This document shows, piece by piece, positions 36,347 through 44,866 of a stretch of 64,000 bases of DNA (positions are counted from its first letter, which is position 1; every line of letters begins with the position of its first letter). Location of the stretch: assembly GCF_051912845.1 (NCBI RefSeq), contig NZ_JBNCBU010000001.1, forward strand, positions 248,001 through 312,000, given 5' to 3'. The position numbers and the translations under genes were made by a program. The DNA comes from Tsuneonella sediminis (lineage in GTDB: Bacteria > Pseudomonadota > Alphaproteobacteria > Sphingomonadales > Sphingomonadaceae). A model generated the notes under the pieces. It searched no databases and was not told the DNA's origin. It saw only the letters and a program-made list of their open reading frames with translations.

Positions 36347-37349
36347 CTGCAAGCAACCCCACACTCATCGCGTAGTAGTTCGAGCAGTTATACTCGAGGA
36401 TGACCCGATAATTTGCGGTTAACAGCCATGCGCGGGTGCCGGGCCCGTCGGGCTGGAAGAGCGAGGCGGTGACATCGTCGGGAAGGTTGACGAGCGGCTG
36501 CACGCCCAGCCGCTTCCACTCGCCCACGCTCATCCAGCGGCTGTGCCGCTCGTGCACGCGGCTGCACACCGGGGCATTCATCGGAGACTTCAGCGCAGCC
36601 CAGTCGAGTCCAGCCGGGACGTTCGCCAGAACGCCCCAAGGCTGCCCTTTCCGCCAGCCCGCGTCGCGGAAATAATTCGCGATCGACGCCAGCGTGTCGG
36701 CCCGGCTGTTCCAGATGTCGCGGTGGCCGTCGCCGTCTCCATCCTGCGCCAGCCGCAGGTAAATGGTCGGCAGGAACTGGGGATTGCCGAACGCTCCTGC
36801 CCAGCTGCCTTTCAGCGTGGAGCGGTTTACGCCCTTGTCGGCAATCTTGAGAAGGGCGACGAACTCGGCCGCGAAGAGGTCGCGTCGGCGGCCTTCCCAC
36901 GCGAGAGTCGCCAGGCTGCGTGCCAGGTCGAAATCCCCCGTGTAACTACCGTAATTGGTTTCGTGCCCCCAGATCGCGACGACGATATTGGCCGGCACGC
37001 CGTATCGGTCCTCGATCTGCGCCGAGAGCGGCCCCAGCGCGCGGTAATTCCGCCGGCCCCCGCCGATCCGCGCGGCGTCGACGTGGATGTCGAGATAGGG
37101 TTGCAGACGGGGGAACGCGCCGCTGCTCGATGGGGTGCCGGGCTGCGCGCGGTCGAGTTCGATGACGCGCCGGTTGGGCGTGAGATCGTAGGTCATGCGC
37201 TGGATCGTCGCCTCGCTCACCCCTTCAGCCCTGGCCCGCGCGATCAGGAGCTGGAGATAGGCGTCGAACGACATGTCCTGGGCCGCGGCGGGAACTGCGA
37301 GGGTGGGAGCAAGGATCGCAGCGAGGATGGCAAGGAGTTTCGAGCGCAT
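36330..37349 (-). CDS. MltB-type lytic murein transglycosylase
   Basis: Cleaves peptidoglycan glycan strands to 1,6-anhydro ends. The 339-residue protein has a signal peptide (KLLAILAAILAPTLAVPAAA), the SLT/MltB core YGVPANIVVAIWGHETNYG with catalytic Glu130, and LKGSWAGAFGNPQFLPTIYL; a peptidoglycan-binding-like C-terminus follows. The ATG at 37349 is chosen for the signal peptide; two ATGs at 37364 and 37370 are also possible. The frame runs on through the tRNA-Ser gene, which cannot be coding. Its stop lies 17 bases inside the RlpA-like gene. First gene of the nine-gene minus-strand run. Confidence 0.92.
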   Translation of the reverse strand: MRSKLLAILAAILAPTLAVPAAAQDMSFDAYLQLLIARARAEGVSEATIQRMTYDLTPNRRVIELDRAQPGTPSSSGAFPRLQPYLDIHVDAARIGGGRRNYRALGPLSAQIEDRYGVPANIVVAIWGHETNYGSYTGDFDLARSLATLAWEGRRRDLFAAEFVALLKIADKGVNRSTLKGSWAGAFGNPQFLPTIYLRLAQDGDGDGHRDIWNSRADTLASIANYFRDAGWRKGQPWGVLANVPAGLDWAALKSPMNAPVCSRVHERHSRWMSVGEWKRLGVQPLVNLPDDVTASLFQPDGPGTRAWLLTANYRVILEYNCSNYYAMSVGLLADEIVR

Positions 37350-37437
37350 GGTTTTGTGTCGCATAGGCATGGTAACGGTGCAAACCGCAAAGGGTTCGTG
37401 ACAAGCGCCATTCGGCTCGCTAGCCGCTCGGTTCGAC

Positions 37438-37527
37438 GGACAGGTGGCCGAGCGGTTTAAGGCACTGGTCTTGAAAACCAGCGAGGGCGCAAGCTCTCCG
37501 TGGGTTCGAATCCCACCCTGTCCGCCA
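37438..37527 (+). tRNA. tRNA-Ser (anticodon UGA)
   Basis: A 90-base tRNA. The acceptor stem GGACAGG pairs with CCTGTCC, followed by discriminator G and an encoded CCA. The anticodon arm CTGGT-CTTGAAA-ACCAG has anticodon TGA at 37472-37474, reading UCA and, by wobble, other UCN serine codons. A long class II variable arm (GCGAGGGCGCAAGCTCTCC) confirms serine, and the T arm is GTGGGTTCGAATCCCAC. It lies between mltB (divergent) and ribH. Confidence 0.97.
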
Positions 37528-37549
37528 GCAACCCCTGGAGGATCCACCG

Positions 37550-37969
37550 TTGGCCAAGTTCCTGATCGTCGAAGCGCGTTTTTACGACCACCTCAACGAC
37601 CTCCTCGTGAAAGGTGCGGGTGACGAACTGAAACGCAACGGGCACGACTTCGATGTGATGGTCGTTCCCGGCGCGCTCGAAATTCCTGGCGCAATCGCCA
37701 CGGTGGCGGAAAGCGGCCGGTACGACGGGTTCGTCGCGATCGGTGTCGTCATCCGCGGTGAGACTTATCATTTCGAGATCGTCGCGGGCGAGAGCGCGCG
37801 CGGGGTGATGGCGCTGACTATGGACGGCGTTCCGATCGGAAACGGCATCCTTACCGTGGAGGACGAGGCGCAGGCGCTCGAACGCGCCGATCCCGCCCGC
37901 AAGGACAAGGGCGGCGAGGCCGCGAAGGCTGCGATGGCCCTCCTGTCGATTGGCGAGCAGTACTCATGA
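37550..37969 (+). CDS. ribH: 6,7-dimethyl-8-ribityllumazine synthase
   Basis: Penultimate enzyme of riboflavin synthesis. The 139-residue protein matches the family from KFLIVEARFYDHLNDLLVKG to VPGALEIPGAIA, with the catalytic His74 in RGETYHFEIVAGESARG and VPIGNGILTVEDEAQA near the C-terminus. It starts at TTG with GGAGG 8 bases upstream; no ATG is suitably placed. It lies 22 bases after tRNA-Ser and overlaps the aldo/keto reductase ATG by 4 bases. No other rib gene is in the window. Confidence 0.96.
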   Translation: MAKFLIVEARFYDHLNDLLVKGAGDELKRNGHDFDVMVVPGALEIPGAIATVAESGRYDGFVAIGVVIRGETYHFEIVAGESARGVMALTMDGVPIGNGILTVEDEAQALERADPARKDKGGEAAKAAMALLSIGEQYS

Positions 37970-38898
37970 CCGGCTCGCACGGCTTCATCGCGGGGATACC
38001 GCTGGTGCTGGGCGGCAACGTGTTCGGCTGGTCGACGAGGGGCGACGATACCCTGGCGGTGCTGGACAAGTTTTACGAAGCCGGCGGGCGGATGATCGAC
38101 ACCGCCGATGTCTACTCGGCATGGGTCGAGGGACACACAGGCGGCGAATCGGAATCCGAGATCGGCCGATGGCTGGCGAGCCGCGGGGTCCGCGACGACA
38201 TGCGGCTGCACACCAAGACCGGCATGCTGGGCGGCAAGGAGCTTTACGAACCGGCTCGCGTGCTTCGGTCGCTCGACGCCTCGCTCGAACGGCTCGGGAC
38301 CGACCGCGTCGACCTCTATTACGCGCACAAGGACTTTCCCGAACTCGCAATTGAGCAGATCGTCGAGGCATTCGGCGGCGCGGTGAGTGCGGGTGAGGCC
38401 GGGGCGATCGGCGCGTCGAATTTTGACGTCCAGCGGCTCGAGGACGCGCTCGACGCTGCGCAGTCGAGCGGGACCGCTGCGTTCTCCGCGCTTCAGAACG
38501 AATACAACCTCGTGGCGCGCGACGCCTACGGCTCGGATCTACAGGCGAGCGTTATCGAGCACGGACTGGTCATGCTGCCCTATTTCGGACTCGCTTCGGG
38601 ATATCTCACGGGAAAGTACCGTAACGATGAGGACTTCTCTCAGTCGGTGCGCGGGGCGCGCGCGAAGCAGCTCGCCGGGGAACGCGGTCCTCGCGTACTG
38701 GCGGCAATGGATGCGGTCGCCGCCGAAACCGGAGCCAGCCACGCCGCGATCGCGCTGGCCTGGCTGGTCCGTCAACCGGGAATTCCCGCCCCAATCGCCA
38801 GCGCGCGCACAGCCGAACAGCTCGACGACCTGCTCGAGTTCACCCGGGTCAACCTGACCGGCGAACAGATCGAGACGCTTTCCGCGGCCGCGCGCTGA
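37966..38898 (+). CDS. Aldo/keto reductase
   Basis: NADPH-dependent oxidoreductase of the aldo/keto reductase superfamily (310 residues, TIM barrel). The catalytic tetrad is recognisable: Asp and Tyr in MIDTADVYSAW, Lys in LHTKTGML and His in DLYYAHKDFPEL. The NADP-binding end includes PIASARTAEQLDDLL. The N-terminus VLGGNVFGWSTRGDD fits the YajO/tas-like branch. Its substrate is unknown. It is coupled to ribH by an ATGA overlap, which may simply reflect compact packing. Confidence 0.93.
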   Translation: MTGSHGFIAGIPLVLGGNVFGWSTRGDDTLAVLDKFYEAGGRMIDTADVYSAWVEGHTGGESESEIGRWLASRGVRDDMRLHTKTGMLGGKELYEPARVLRSLDASLERLGTDRVDLYYAHKDFPELAIEQIVEAFGGAVSAGEAGAIGASNFDVQRLEDALDAAQSSGTAAFSALQNEYNLVARDAYGSDLQASVIEHGLVMLPYFGLASGYLTGKYRNDEDFSQSVRGARAKQLAGERGPRVLAAMDAVAAETGASHAAIALAWLVRQPGIPAPIASARTAEQLDDLLEFTRVNLTGEQIETLSAAAR

Positions 38899-38961
38899 GC
38901 CATTCGGAACCCCTTCCCGTCCCGTAGCTTTGGCTAGCGTGAAAACACGGGAAGGACGGCG

Positions 38962-39270
38962 ATGAACGGACCGCTGGAATGGATCGCTGCAATCGGCACG
39001 ATGATGGCGGCCGGACTCATCGCGTTCGACCTCGGACGCAGGGTTACGGGCTGGGGTTTCGTCCTGTTCTGCCTCGTGTCGATTACCTGGATCGTGTCCG
39101 GTTTGACCAGCGATGCCCTGCCGATCGCGGCGATGAACGCGATCCTGCTGCTCATCAATGCCTGGGGTGTTTGGCAGTACCTGCTCAGCCCCAAGAACAG
39201 GAAGGTGATGGATCGCCTCGAACCCGTGGCCGAACGGATCGAGCACGAGGTCGAGGCGGAAGAAGGCTAG
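38962..39270 (+). CDS. Small membrane protein of unknown function
   Basis: A 102-residue protein with three hydrophobic stretches: EWIAAIGTMMAAGLIAFDLG, GWGFVLFCLVSITWIVSGL and AAMNAILLLINAWGVWQYLL, then a charged cytoplasmic-type tail (KNRKVMDRLEPVAERIEHEV). A GGAAGGA ribosome-binding site precedes the ATG. The layout resembles small conserved inner-membrane proteins of sphingomonads; no family function is known to me. It stands 63 bases after the reductase gene and converges on the M13 peptidase, with 4 bases between stops. Confidence 0.72.
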   Translation: MNGPLEWIAAIGTMMAAGLIAFDLGRRVTGWGFVLFCLVSITWIVSGLTSDALPIAAMNAILLLINAWGVWQYLLSPKNRKVMDRLEPVAERIEHEVEAEEG

Positions 39271-39274
39271 GACA

Positions 39275-41359
39275 TCACCAGACTTTCACCCGGCTTTCGG
39301 GCGGGAGGTAGAGCGTGTCGTTTTCCTTTACATCGAATGCCTTGTACCACGCATCCATGTTGCGCACGGTCAGCGCGCGATACTGCGCCGGAGCGTGTCC
39401 GTCGGTCGCGATGCGCTGGCGCAGCGCCGCTTCGCGCATCTTGCTGGCCCATGCCTGGGCATAGGCGATGAAGAACCGCTGATCGCCGGTGAAGCCTTCA
39501 ATCACCGGGGCTTCCTTCCCGTTCAGCGAGGCACGATAGGCATCGTAGGCGGCCTGGAGCCCTGCCAGATCGGCAATGTTCTCTCCCAGCGTCAGCTCGC
39601 CCTTTACATTCAGACCGGGGAACGGTTCGTAGGCATCGTACTGCGCGGCAAGCGCCTTGCCGGCCTCGTCGAACCGCTTCTTGTCCGTCGCCGTCCACCA
39701 GTTGCGCATCGTGCCCGAGGAATCGAACTCGGCGCCGTTGTTGTCGAAGCTGTGGCTGATCTCGTGGCCGATCACGGCGCCGATCGCGCCATAATTCGCC
39801 GCCGGGTCCCAACCGGGATCGAAGAACGGGGGCTGCAGGATCGCGGCGGGAAAGTTGAGCGCGTTCTGCACCGGCAGGTTGACCGCGTTAACGAGCTGGG
39901 CGTTCATCCACCATTCGCCCTTGTCCATCGGCTTGCCGACCTTGGCGAGCTGCTGGTCATAGCGCGCTTTTTCCGCGGCGATCACTGCTGCGTAAGGATT
40001 GCCCTCCGGTACTTGCAGCGAGGAGTAATCGGTCCAGCTGTCGGGATAGCCTACGCCTACGGCCATGGTCTCGACCTTCTTGCGCGCTTCGGCCTTCGTC
40101 TCGGGCGCCATCCAGTCGAGCGCTTCGATCCGTTGGGCAAACGCGGCCTTGATGGCATCGACCATCCCCTGGATCTCGGCCTTTGCCGACGCCGGGAAGT
40201 ACTTTTCCGCATAGAGCTTGCCCAGCGCATCGCCCATGTATTGGTTGATCGCGGCAATCGCCCGCTTTTCTCGCGGGCGTTGCTGTTCCTGCCCGCTCAG
40301 CTTTTGACCGTAGAAAGCGAAGTGGAGATCGTCGAGCCGCGACGGCAGCACGTCGGTGTGACTGTTGATCTGGTGGAACGCCAGCCAGTCCTTCCATGCC
40401 TCGAGCGGCTCGCTCGCCACCAGGCTCGACAGCCCGCCAATGGCTGCGGGGTGGTACGCGTCGAAAGTCTCATATGCGTCCAGCTTTGCGCCCCTGAAAA
40501 AGGCGTCCCAGTCGAGACCGGGAGCTTTCGCGGCAAAGTCGGACTTCTTCCAAAGCGTGCCCGCCTTCGTCCAGTCGTCGCTTTCCTCGCGGCTTGCGTG
40601 CGCGCGGGCGATTTTCAACTCCAGATCGTAGATTCGCCGCGCACGGAGATCGGCATCAGAGACATTCGCGGCCTTCAGCAGGTCCGCGATATAGGTTCGA
40701 TAGGCCGACCTGAGGTCGGTCATCTTCGGGTCCGGGGACAGGTAATACTCACGCTCAGGCAGGCCAAGACCGCCCTGCAGGATGTAGGGGACGACCACGC
40801 CGCCCTTGAGGGCCTGGGTGACGAAGACCCCGAACAGGTTCTCGGTGCGGAAATCGGTGTTGTTCAGCGGATCCACGTCGGCGCGGGTCTGGCTGCCGAG
40901 GACTTCGGCCAGCGCCGATTTGTCTGCAATGCGGCCGAACCGCGCCAGATCGCCCTCGAGCGGAGCAAGACCGGCTGCATCGATGGCCTTGGTATCAGTG
41001 AACGACTGGTAGAACGCCTTGACCTTCGCGGCATCGCTGCCGGGTTCGGGGTCCGATTCCCGGATTTCCGCGATCAGCGTCTCGAGGTTTCGTTCGGTCG
41101 CCTGGTCGGCAATCCAGAAGCCGCCGATGCTGGAACGGTCGGCGGGAATTTCCGTCCCGTCGATCCACCCGCCGTTCGCATAACGAAAGAAATCGTCACC
41201 CGGGTGGATCGAGGTGTCCATCCAGTCCTTCCGGATCCCGAGTTCGGTGCCGGGCGCGGCGGCGACTCCGGCATCCGTGGTCGCCATCGAGCAGGCGACG
41301 GGCCCGAGCGTGGCGCTGGCCACCCCGAGCATCAGGGCGGCGTAAAAGCGGGCGTTCAT
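39275..41359 (-). CDS. M13 family zinc metallopeptidase
   Basis: A secreted or membrane-bound neprilysin/PepO-type endopeptidase of 694 residues. The zinc site is VIGHEISHSFDNNGAEFD (His532, Glu533, His536) with the third ligand Glu593 in GENIADLAG; Asp597 is also conserved. The N-terminal M13 domain begins KDWMDTSIHPGDDFFRYANG, and the C-terminus ends DTLYLPPESRVKVW, the usual close. The signal peptide is FYAALMLGVASATLGPVACS; Cys23 may be a lipobox cysteine, but the PVAC context is poor. It is 110 bases downstream of eno on the same strand. Confidence 0.95.
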   Translation of the reverse strand: MNARFYAALMLGVASATLGPVACSMATTDAGVAAAPGTELGIRKDWMDTSIHPGDDFFRYANGGWIDGTEIPADRSSIGGFWIADQATERNLETLIAEIRESDPEPGSDAAKVKAFYQSFTDTKAIDAAGLAPLEGDLARFGRIADKSALAEVLGSQTRADVDPLNNTDFRTENLFGVFVTQALKGGVVVPYILQGGLGLPEREYYLSPDPKMTDLRSAYRTYIADLLKAANVSDADLRARRIYDLELKIARAHASREESDDWTKAGTLWKKSDFAAKAPGLDWDAFFRGAKLDAYETFDAYHPAAIGGLSSLVASEPLEAWKDWLAFHQINSHTDVLPSRLDDLHFAFYGQKLSGQEQQRPREKRAIAAINQYMGDALGKLYAEKYFPASAKAEIQGMVDAIKAAFAQRIEALDWMAPETKAEARKKVETMAVGVGYPDSWTDYSSLQVPEGNPYAAVIAAEKARYDQQLAKVGKPMDKGEWWMNAQLVNAVNLPVQNALNFPAAILQPPFFDPGWDPAANYGAIGAVIGHEISHSFDNNGAEFDSSGTMRNWWTATDKKRFDEAGKALAAQYDAYEPFPGLNVKGELTLGENIADLAGLQAAYDAYRASLNGKEAPVIEGFTGDQRFFIAYAQAWASKMREAALRQRIATDGHAPAQYRALTVRNMDAWYKAFDVKENDTLYLPPESRVKVW

Positions 41360-41469
41360 GAAATTGGGCTCTCCCCTGCGAGTCGGTTGCTTCTGCAACC
41401 GTCTAGAAGTGAAGAGCCCGGCGTCCAACCACCCTGATCGGGACCCTGCGTCGGTCCGTCGAACGGATC

Positions 41470-42756
41470 CTAGCGTCCGAGTCCGCCAAAGCAGGATGTC
41501 CCGGCATAGCGAGCGCTTCCGCCCAATTCCTCCTCGATCCGGATCAACTGGTTGTACTTCGCCAGCCTGTCCGAACGCGCGAGCGAGCCGGTCTTGATCT
41601 GACCGCAGTTGGTCGCGACCGCAAGGTCGGCGATCGTCGCGTCCTCGGTCTCGCCGGAACGATGGCTCATCACCGCGGTGTAGCCCGCACGCTGCGCCAT
41701 GCTGACCGCTTCCAGTGTTTCGGTCAGCGTCCCGATCTGGTTGACCTTTACCAGCAGCGAATTGGCGAGGCCTTTTCCGATTCCCATCTCGAGCCGACGG
41801 GGGTTCGTCACGAACAGGTCGTCCCCGACTAGCTGGACCCGGTCGCCGACACGGTCGGTGAGCGCCTTCCAGCCCTCAAAGTCGTCTTCGCTCATGCCGT
41901 CCTCGATCGAGCGGATCGGATAGTCGTCGCACAGCCCTGCAAGCCACTCGGCATTGTCCTGCGGCGACAGCGAGATGCCCTCCCCGAGCATTTCGTACTT
42001 ACCACCCTTGAAGTACTCGGTCGCCGCGCAGTCCAGCGCCAGGACGATGTCCTGCCCGGCCTTGAAGCCCGCCTCCTCGATCGAGCCCATGATGAAATCG
42101 AGCGCAGCCCGTGTGCTGGCGAGGTCCGGGGCAAAGCCGCCCTCGTCGCCCACCGCGGTAGCAAGGCCCTTTGCATGAAGCGCCTTCTTGAGCGTGTGGA
42201 AGACCTCTGCGCCCCAGCGGACCGCCTCGGCTAGGGTGCCGGCACCCACCGGCATGATCATGAATTCCTGCACGTCGATGGGATTGTCGGCATGCTCGCC
42301 GCCGTTGACGATGTTCATCATCGGCACCGGGAGAAGGTGCGCCGACACGCCGCCAACGTAGCTGTAGAGCGGCAAGCCTCTCGCGTCAGCCGCGGCCTTC
42401 GCGACCGCGAGGCTCGCGCCCAGAATTGCGTTAGCGCCAATGCGGCCCTTGTTTTCGGTTCCGTCGAGTTCGATCATCGCGTGGTCCATATCGCGCTGGT
42501 CTTCCGCGTCGAACCCGACAAGCAGGTCGCGCAGTTCGCCGTTCACCGCATCGACCGCCTTTGTCACGCCCTTGCCGAGATAGCGGCCCTTGTCGCCGTC
42601 GCGCAGCTCGACCGCTTCGTGGGCGCCGGTGGAAGCCCCCGACGGCACCGCCGCACGGCCGAAGCTGCCGTCTTCGAGCAGCACGTCGACCTCGACGGTC
42701 GGATTGCCGCGGCTGTCGAGGATTTCGCGACCGTGGATATCGATGATGGCGGTCAT
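41470..42756 (-). CDS. eno: Enolase (phosphopyruvate hydratase)
   Basis: Glycolytic enzyme converting 2-phosphoglycerate to phosphoenolpyruvate. The 428-residue length is standard. Clear blocks are IHGREILDSRGNPTVEVDV, VPSGASTGAHEAVELRD, the metal-binding SIEDGMSEDDFEGW, LVGDDLFVTNPRRL, LLVKVNQIGTLTETL (catalytic Lys) and AVMSHRSGETED. GGAG is upstream of the ATG. In the 172-base gap to the divergent membrane-protein cluster lies the 11-base palindrome ATTAGACTAAT (42784-42794), which may mark its promoter area. Confidence 0.98.
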   Translation of the reverse strand: MTAIIDIHGREILDSRGNPTVEVDVLLEDGSFGRAAVPSGASTGAHEAVELRDGDKGRYLGKGVTKAVDAVNGELRDLLVGFDAEDQRDMDHAMIELDGTENKGRIGANAILGASLAVAKAAADARGLPLYSYVGGVSAHLLPVPMMNIVNGGEHADNPIDVQEFMIMPVGAGTLAEAVRWGAEVFHTLKKALHAKGLATAVGDEGGFAPDLASTRAALDFIMGSIEEAGFKAGQDIVLALDCAATEYFKGGKYEMLGEGISLSPQDNAEWLAGLCDDYPIRSIEDGMSEDDFEGWKALTDRVGDRVQLVGDDLFVTNPRRLEMGIGKGLANSLLVKVNQIGTLTETLEAVSMAQRAGYTAVMSHRSGETEDATIADLAVATNCGQIKTGSLARSDRLAKYNQLIRIEEELGGSARYAGTSCFGGLGR

Positions 42757-42928
42757 GGCGGCGCTCCGTGGGAATGGTGTTGCATTAGACTAATACACTC
42801 CCATATCGGGAGGCAGCCGCGCTCTATGCGGCGGAACAATGCCACGCAAGTTGCGTTGCAGTTTCGAGCCGTCCGACAATCCCGGGCGCGCGATGAATTT
42901 GTATGCGAGGGCAAGAAGGAAAACGATC

Positions 42929-43528
42929 ATGGCCGAGACCGGTACCCCCAAGACCAGCACCCCCAAGCCCAAGTCGACCCGCAAGCCAGCGACCAAGGTC
43001 GCTGGTTCCGGGGCCTCGACCACTCCCCGCAAGCCCGCCGCCGTAAAGAGCAACACCGCAGTGGCAAAGAGCCGCTTCAACGCCGCGCTCGAGGAAGCGA
43101 AGGCGGGTGCGGCGGCTCTGAAGTCCGAGGCGGGCGAGCGTGCAGCCGCCTACCGCAACCAGGCGCGGACGCAGAGCGAGGACTGGGTCGCCGAGGCGAA
43201 GAACTATGGCGTCCAGGCCAGGGGCAAGGCTGGAGAACTGGCCACCGATGGCAAGGGCAAGGTCGCCGAGGCGCTGCTCGCTCTTGGCCGCGCGGTGCTC
43301 GACACGGCCCCGGCCGTGGACGAAAAGCTGGGCGCGAAATACGGTGACTACGCGCGCTCGGCTTCGCGTTCGCTGCAGGACGCATCGGCCAGGATCGACG
43401 CCAAGAGTGTCGAGGAGCTGGGCGAGGATGCGCGCGAAATGGTGCGCAAGAGCCCCGGCCTTGCAATCGGCATCGCGGCTGTTGGCGGCTTCCTGTTGGC
43501 ACGGATGTTCCGCGGCTCTAACGACTGA
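42929..43528 (+). CDS. Lys/Ala-rich protein with C-terminal membrane anchor (DUF883/ElaB-like)
   Basis: A 199-residue protein. The N-terminus is Thr, Pro and Lys rich (TPKTSTPKPKSTRKPATKVA), the middle is helical with Ala/Glu/Lys heptad-like spacing (EEAKAGAAALKSEAGERAAA), and the C-terminus is one membrane helix, KSPGLAIGIAAVGGFLLARM, ending RGSND. That tail pattern resembles ElaB/YqjD/DUF883 proteins, which are inner-membrane and ribosome-associated in E. coli. The ATG at 42929 has AAGGA 8 bases upstream; earlier in-frame ATGs are less likely. First of four consecutive small membrane-protein genes. Confidence 0.75.
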   Translation: MAETGTPKTSTPKPKSTRKPATKVAGSGASTTPRKPAAVKSNTAVAKSRFNAALEEAKAGAAALKSEAGERAAAYRNQARTQSEDWVAEAKNYGVQARGKAGELATDGKGKVAEALLALGRAVLDTAPAVDEKLGAKYGDYARSASRSLQDASARIDAKSVEELGEDAREMVRKSPGLAIGIAAVGGFLLARMFRGSND

Positions 43529-43550
43529 CCCTCCTGCTCGGGAGGGCCAC

Positions 43551-43952
43551 TTGAATACGCATGATCCGGATTTCGAACACGTGGTCGAGACCCGCTCCGT
43601 CGACGAAGATATCGGTGCTCGGGATTCACTGACCGACGACATCGTGGCGCTGCTCGACGACGGCCGGACGATGGTCGAGGCCGAAATCCAGTTCCAGAGG
43701 ACCCGCGCCGCTTTCGCGCTCGATCGCGGGCGCGCGGGTGCCTTCTACGGGGTCGTCGCCTTCGCGCTGATCCATCTCGCGCTCGTGGCCCTCGTCGTGG
43801 GGCTCGTCATCGCGCTCTCTCCCATCATCGGGCCATGGGCCGCCACTGCCGGAGTGGTCGGCGTTCTTATTGTTGCGGGTCTCGTTCTTGCGATGATGGC
43901 CCGGCGCAGGTTCGCCAGACTTGCCCGGGCCTATTCGGAGACTCGCGAATGA
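43551..43952 (+). CDS. Holin-X/DUF1469-like phage-holin superfamily membrane protein
   Basis: A 133-residue protein with an acidic cytoplasmic N-terminus, a helix (VALLDDGRTMVEAEIQFQRT) and two membrane helices: GAFYGVVAFALIHLALVALV and ATAGVVGVLIVAGLVLAMMA. This is the layout of the putative holin-X (DUF1469, YqjE-like) family found in bacterial chromosomes beside DUF883 proteins; it need not be a phage holin. It starts at TTG with GGGAGG about 5 bases upstream. It lies 22 bases after the previous gene and overlaps the next ATG by 4 bases. Confidence 0.75.
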   Translation: MNTHDPDFEHVVETRSVDEDIGARDSLTDDIVALLDDGRTMVEAEIQFQRTRAAFALDRGRAGAFYGVVAFALIHLALVALVVGLVIALSPIIGPWAATAGVVGVLIVAGLVLAMMARRRFARLARAYSETRE

Positions 43953-44293
43953 GCGAGGCGCTCGAAAAACAGCTGCGCGAGGACCGCGCGCTTCGCAACG
44001 CGGCGCGCGCGCTGTTCGAAGCCGATATCGCCCACCTCCGCGCGAGCCTTGCGGGTCGGAGCATCTCCAGCCGCATTGTCGACCGGATCGGCGAGGGCGC
44101 GAGTGAGGTGCTCGACGAGGCAATCGAGGTCGCCGACAACAACAAGGGGGTCATCGCAACCCTGCTGGCCGCGATCGTGCTTTGGTTCGCGCGGCAGCCC
44201 ATCCTCGACATGTTCCTTTCCCGAGAAGACAACGGCGAAGAGAACCCGGGCGACAGCGAGCCACCGGAACGGAACCGCGATCGCGCCCGTTAG
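43949..44293 (+). CDS. Small single-helix membrane protein of the DUF883/holin cluster
   Basis: A 114-residue protein: charged helical N-terminal half (EKQLREDRALRNAARALFEA), then one membrane helix near residues 65-84 (GVIATLLAAIVLWFARQPIL), then an acidic tail (REDNGEENPGDSEPPERNRD). Its ATGA overlap with the holin-like gene shows coupled translation. The pattern of DUF883-like, YqjE-like and a third short protein recalls the E. coli yqjD-yqjE-yqjK set. No further function can be read. Confidence 0.7.
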   Translation: MSEALEKQLREDRALRNAARALFEADIAHLRASLAGRSISSRIVDRIGEGASEVLDEAIEVADNNKGVIATLLAAIVLWFARQPILDMFLSREDNGEENPGDSEPPERNRDRAR

Positions 44294-44323
44294 CAAGACA
44301 CACCCCTTTCAAAGGAGTCGCCC

Positions 44324-44767
44324 ATGGCCACCAATTCCACCGACAAGCGCAAAGAGTTGAAAAAGAAGATCGAAGCAGCCGAACAGCGCAACGCCGACCG
44401 ATCGTTCGGCGATTACGCGCGCGGTGCGGCTGACAGTGCCACCTCGTTCGTCAAGGAGCACCCGCTGACCACCCTCGCCGGGGGCGTAGCGCTCGGTGTC
44501 CTGATCGCTGCCATCGTCCCGGGACCAGGACGTCGGCTGCGCAAGAAGGCGACCGCGCGGGGCGCGGTGCTTGCCGGGGCGCTCGCGGATCTCGCCATGG
44601 TTTACGGTGCTAAGTTTCTGCAAAGCGCGCAAGAGGCCGCCGAGGCCGGACAGGATCGCATCGGCGAGTTGGGCGAGGCGATCGGCGACGGCGCTCGCGA
44701 CCTCGGCCGCAGCGCGAGCGAAACCGCCAGTCGCGCGATCGGCAGCGCTCGGTCGCGACTGCACTGA
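44324..44767 (+). CDS. DUF883/ElaB-like membrane protein
   Basis: A 147-residue protein: Lys/Glu-rich start (DKRKELKKKIEAAEQRNADR), then FVKEHPLTTLAGGVALGVLI, a membrane segment of the type seen in ElaB/YqjD proteins, then a basic stretch (GPGRRLRKKATARGAVLAGA), and an Ala/Gly/Arg helical tail. It lies 30 bases after the previous gene and closes the four-gene cluster; a terminator follows. It is probably an inner-membrane stress-related protein by similarity to E. coli YqjD, a guess rather than a demonstrated role. Confidence 0.72.
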   Translation: MATNSTDKRKELKKKIEAAEQRNADRSFGDYARGAADSATSFVKEHPLTTLAGGVALGVLIAAIVPGPGRRLRKKATARGAVLAGALADLAMVYGAKFLQSAQEAAEAGQDRIGELGEAIGDGARDLGRSASETASRAIGSARSRLH

Positions 44768-44790
44768 TCCCACGAATTATTGATCGCTGA

Positions 44791-44825
44791 GGCGGCGCGA
44801 CGGGGTTTCCCTGTCGCGCCGCCTT
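44791..44825 (+). terminator. Terminator hairpin after the DUF883/holin cluster
   Basis: Arms of 15 bases (44791-44805 and 44809-44823, with one G-T wobble) flank a TTT loop, 23 bases after the stop at 44767. The strong GC stem is followed by only two T residues, so it may be a weak or partial terminator ahead of the DUF4170 gene. Confidence 0.65.
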
Positions 44826-44866
44826 CCCTATGGGGCGCTGCGATTCCTCCCCAAGGACAAGAGACA

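Noticed and set aside
37350..37547. N-terminal extension of mltB across the tRNA-Ser gene
   Set aside because: The frame stays open through the antisense of a perfect tRNA; the signal peptide starts later, at 37349 or slightly upstream.
39395..41437. 680-codon open frame opposite the M13 peptidase
   Set aside because: It is antisense to a full-length peptidase with an intact zinc site and has no recognisable domains.
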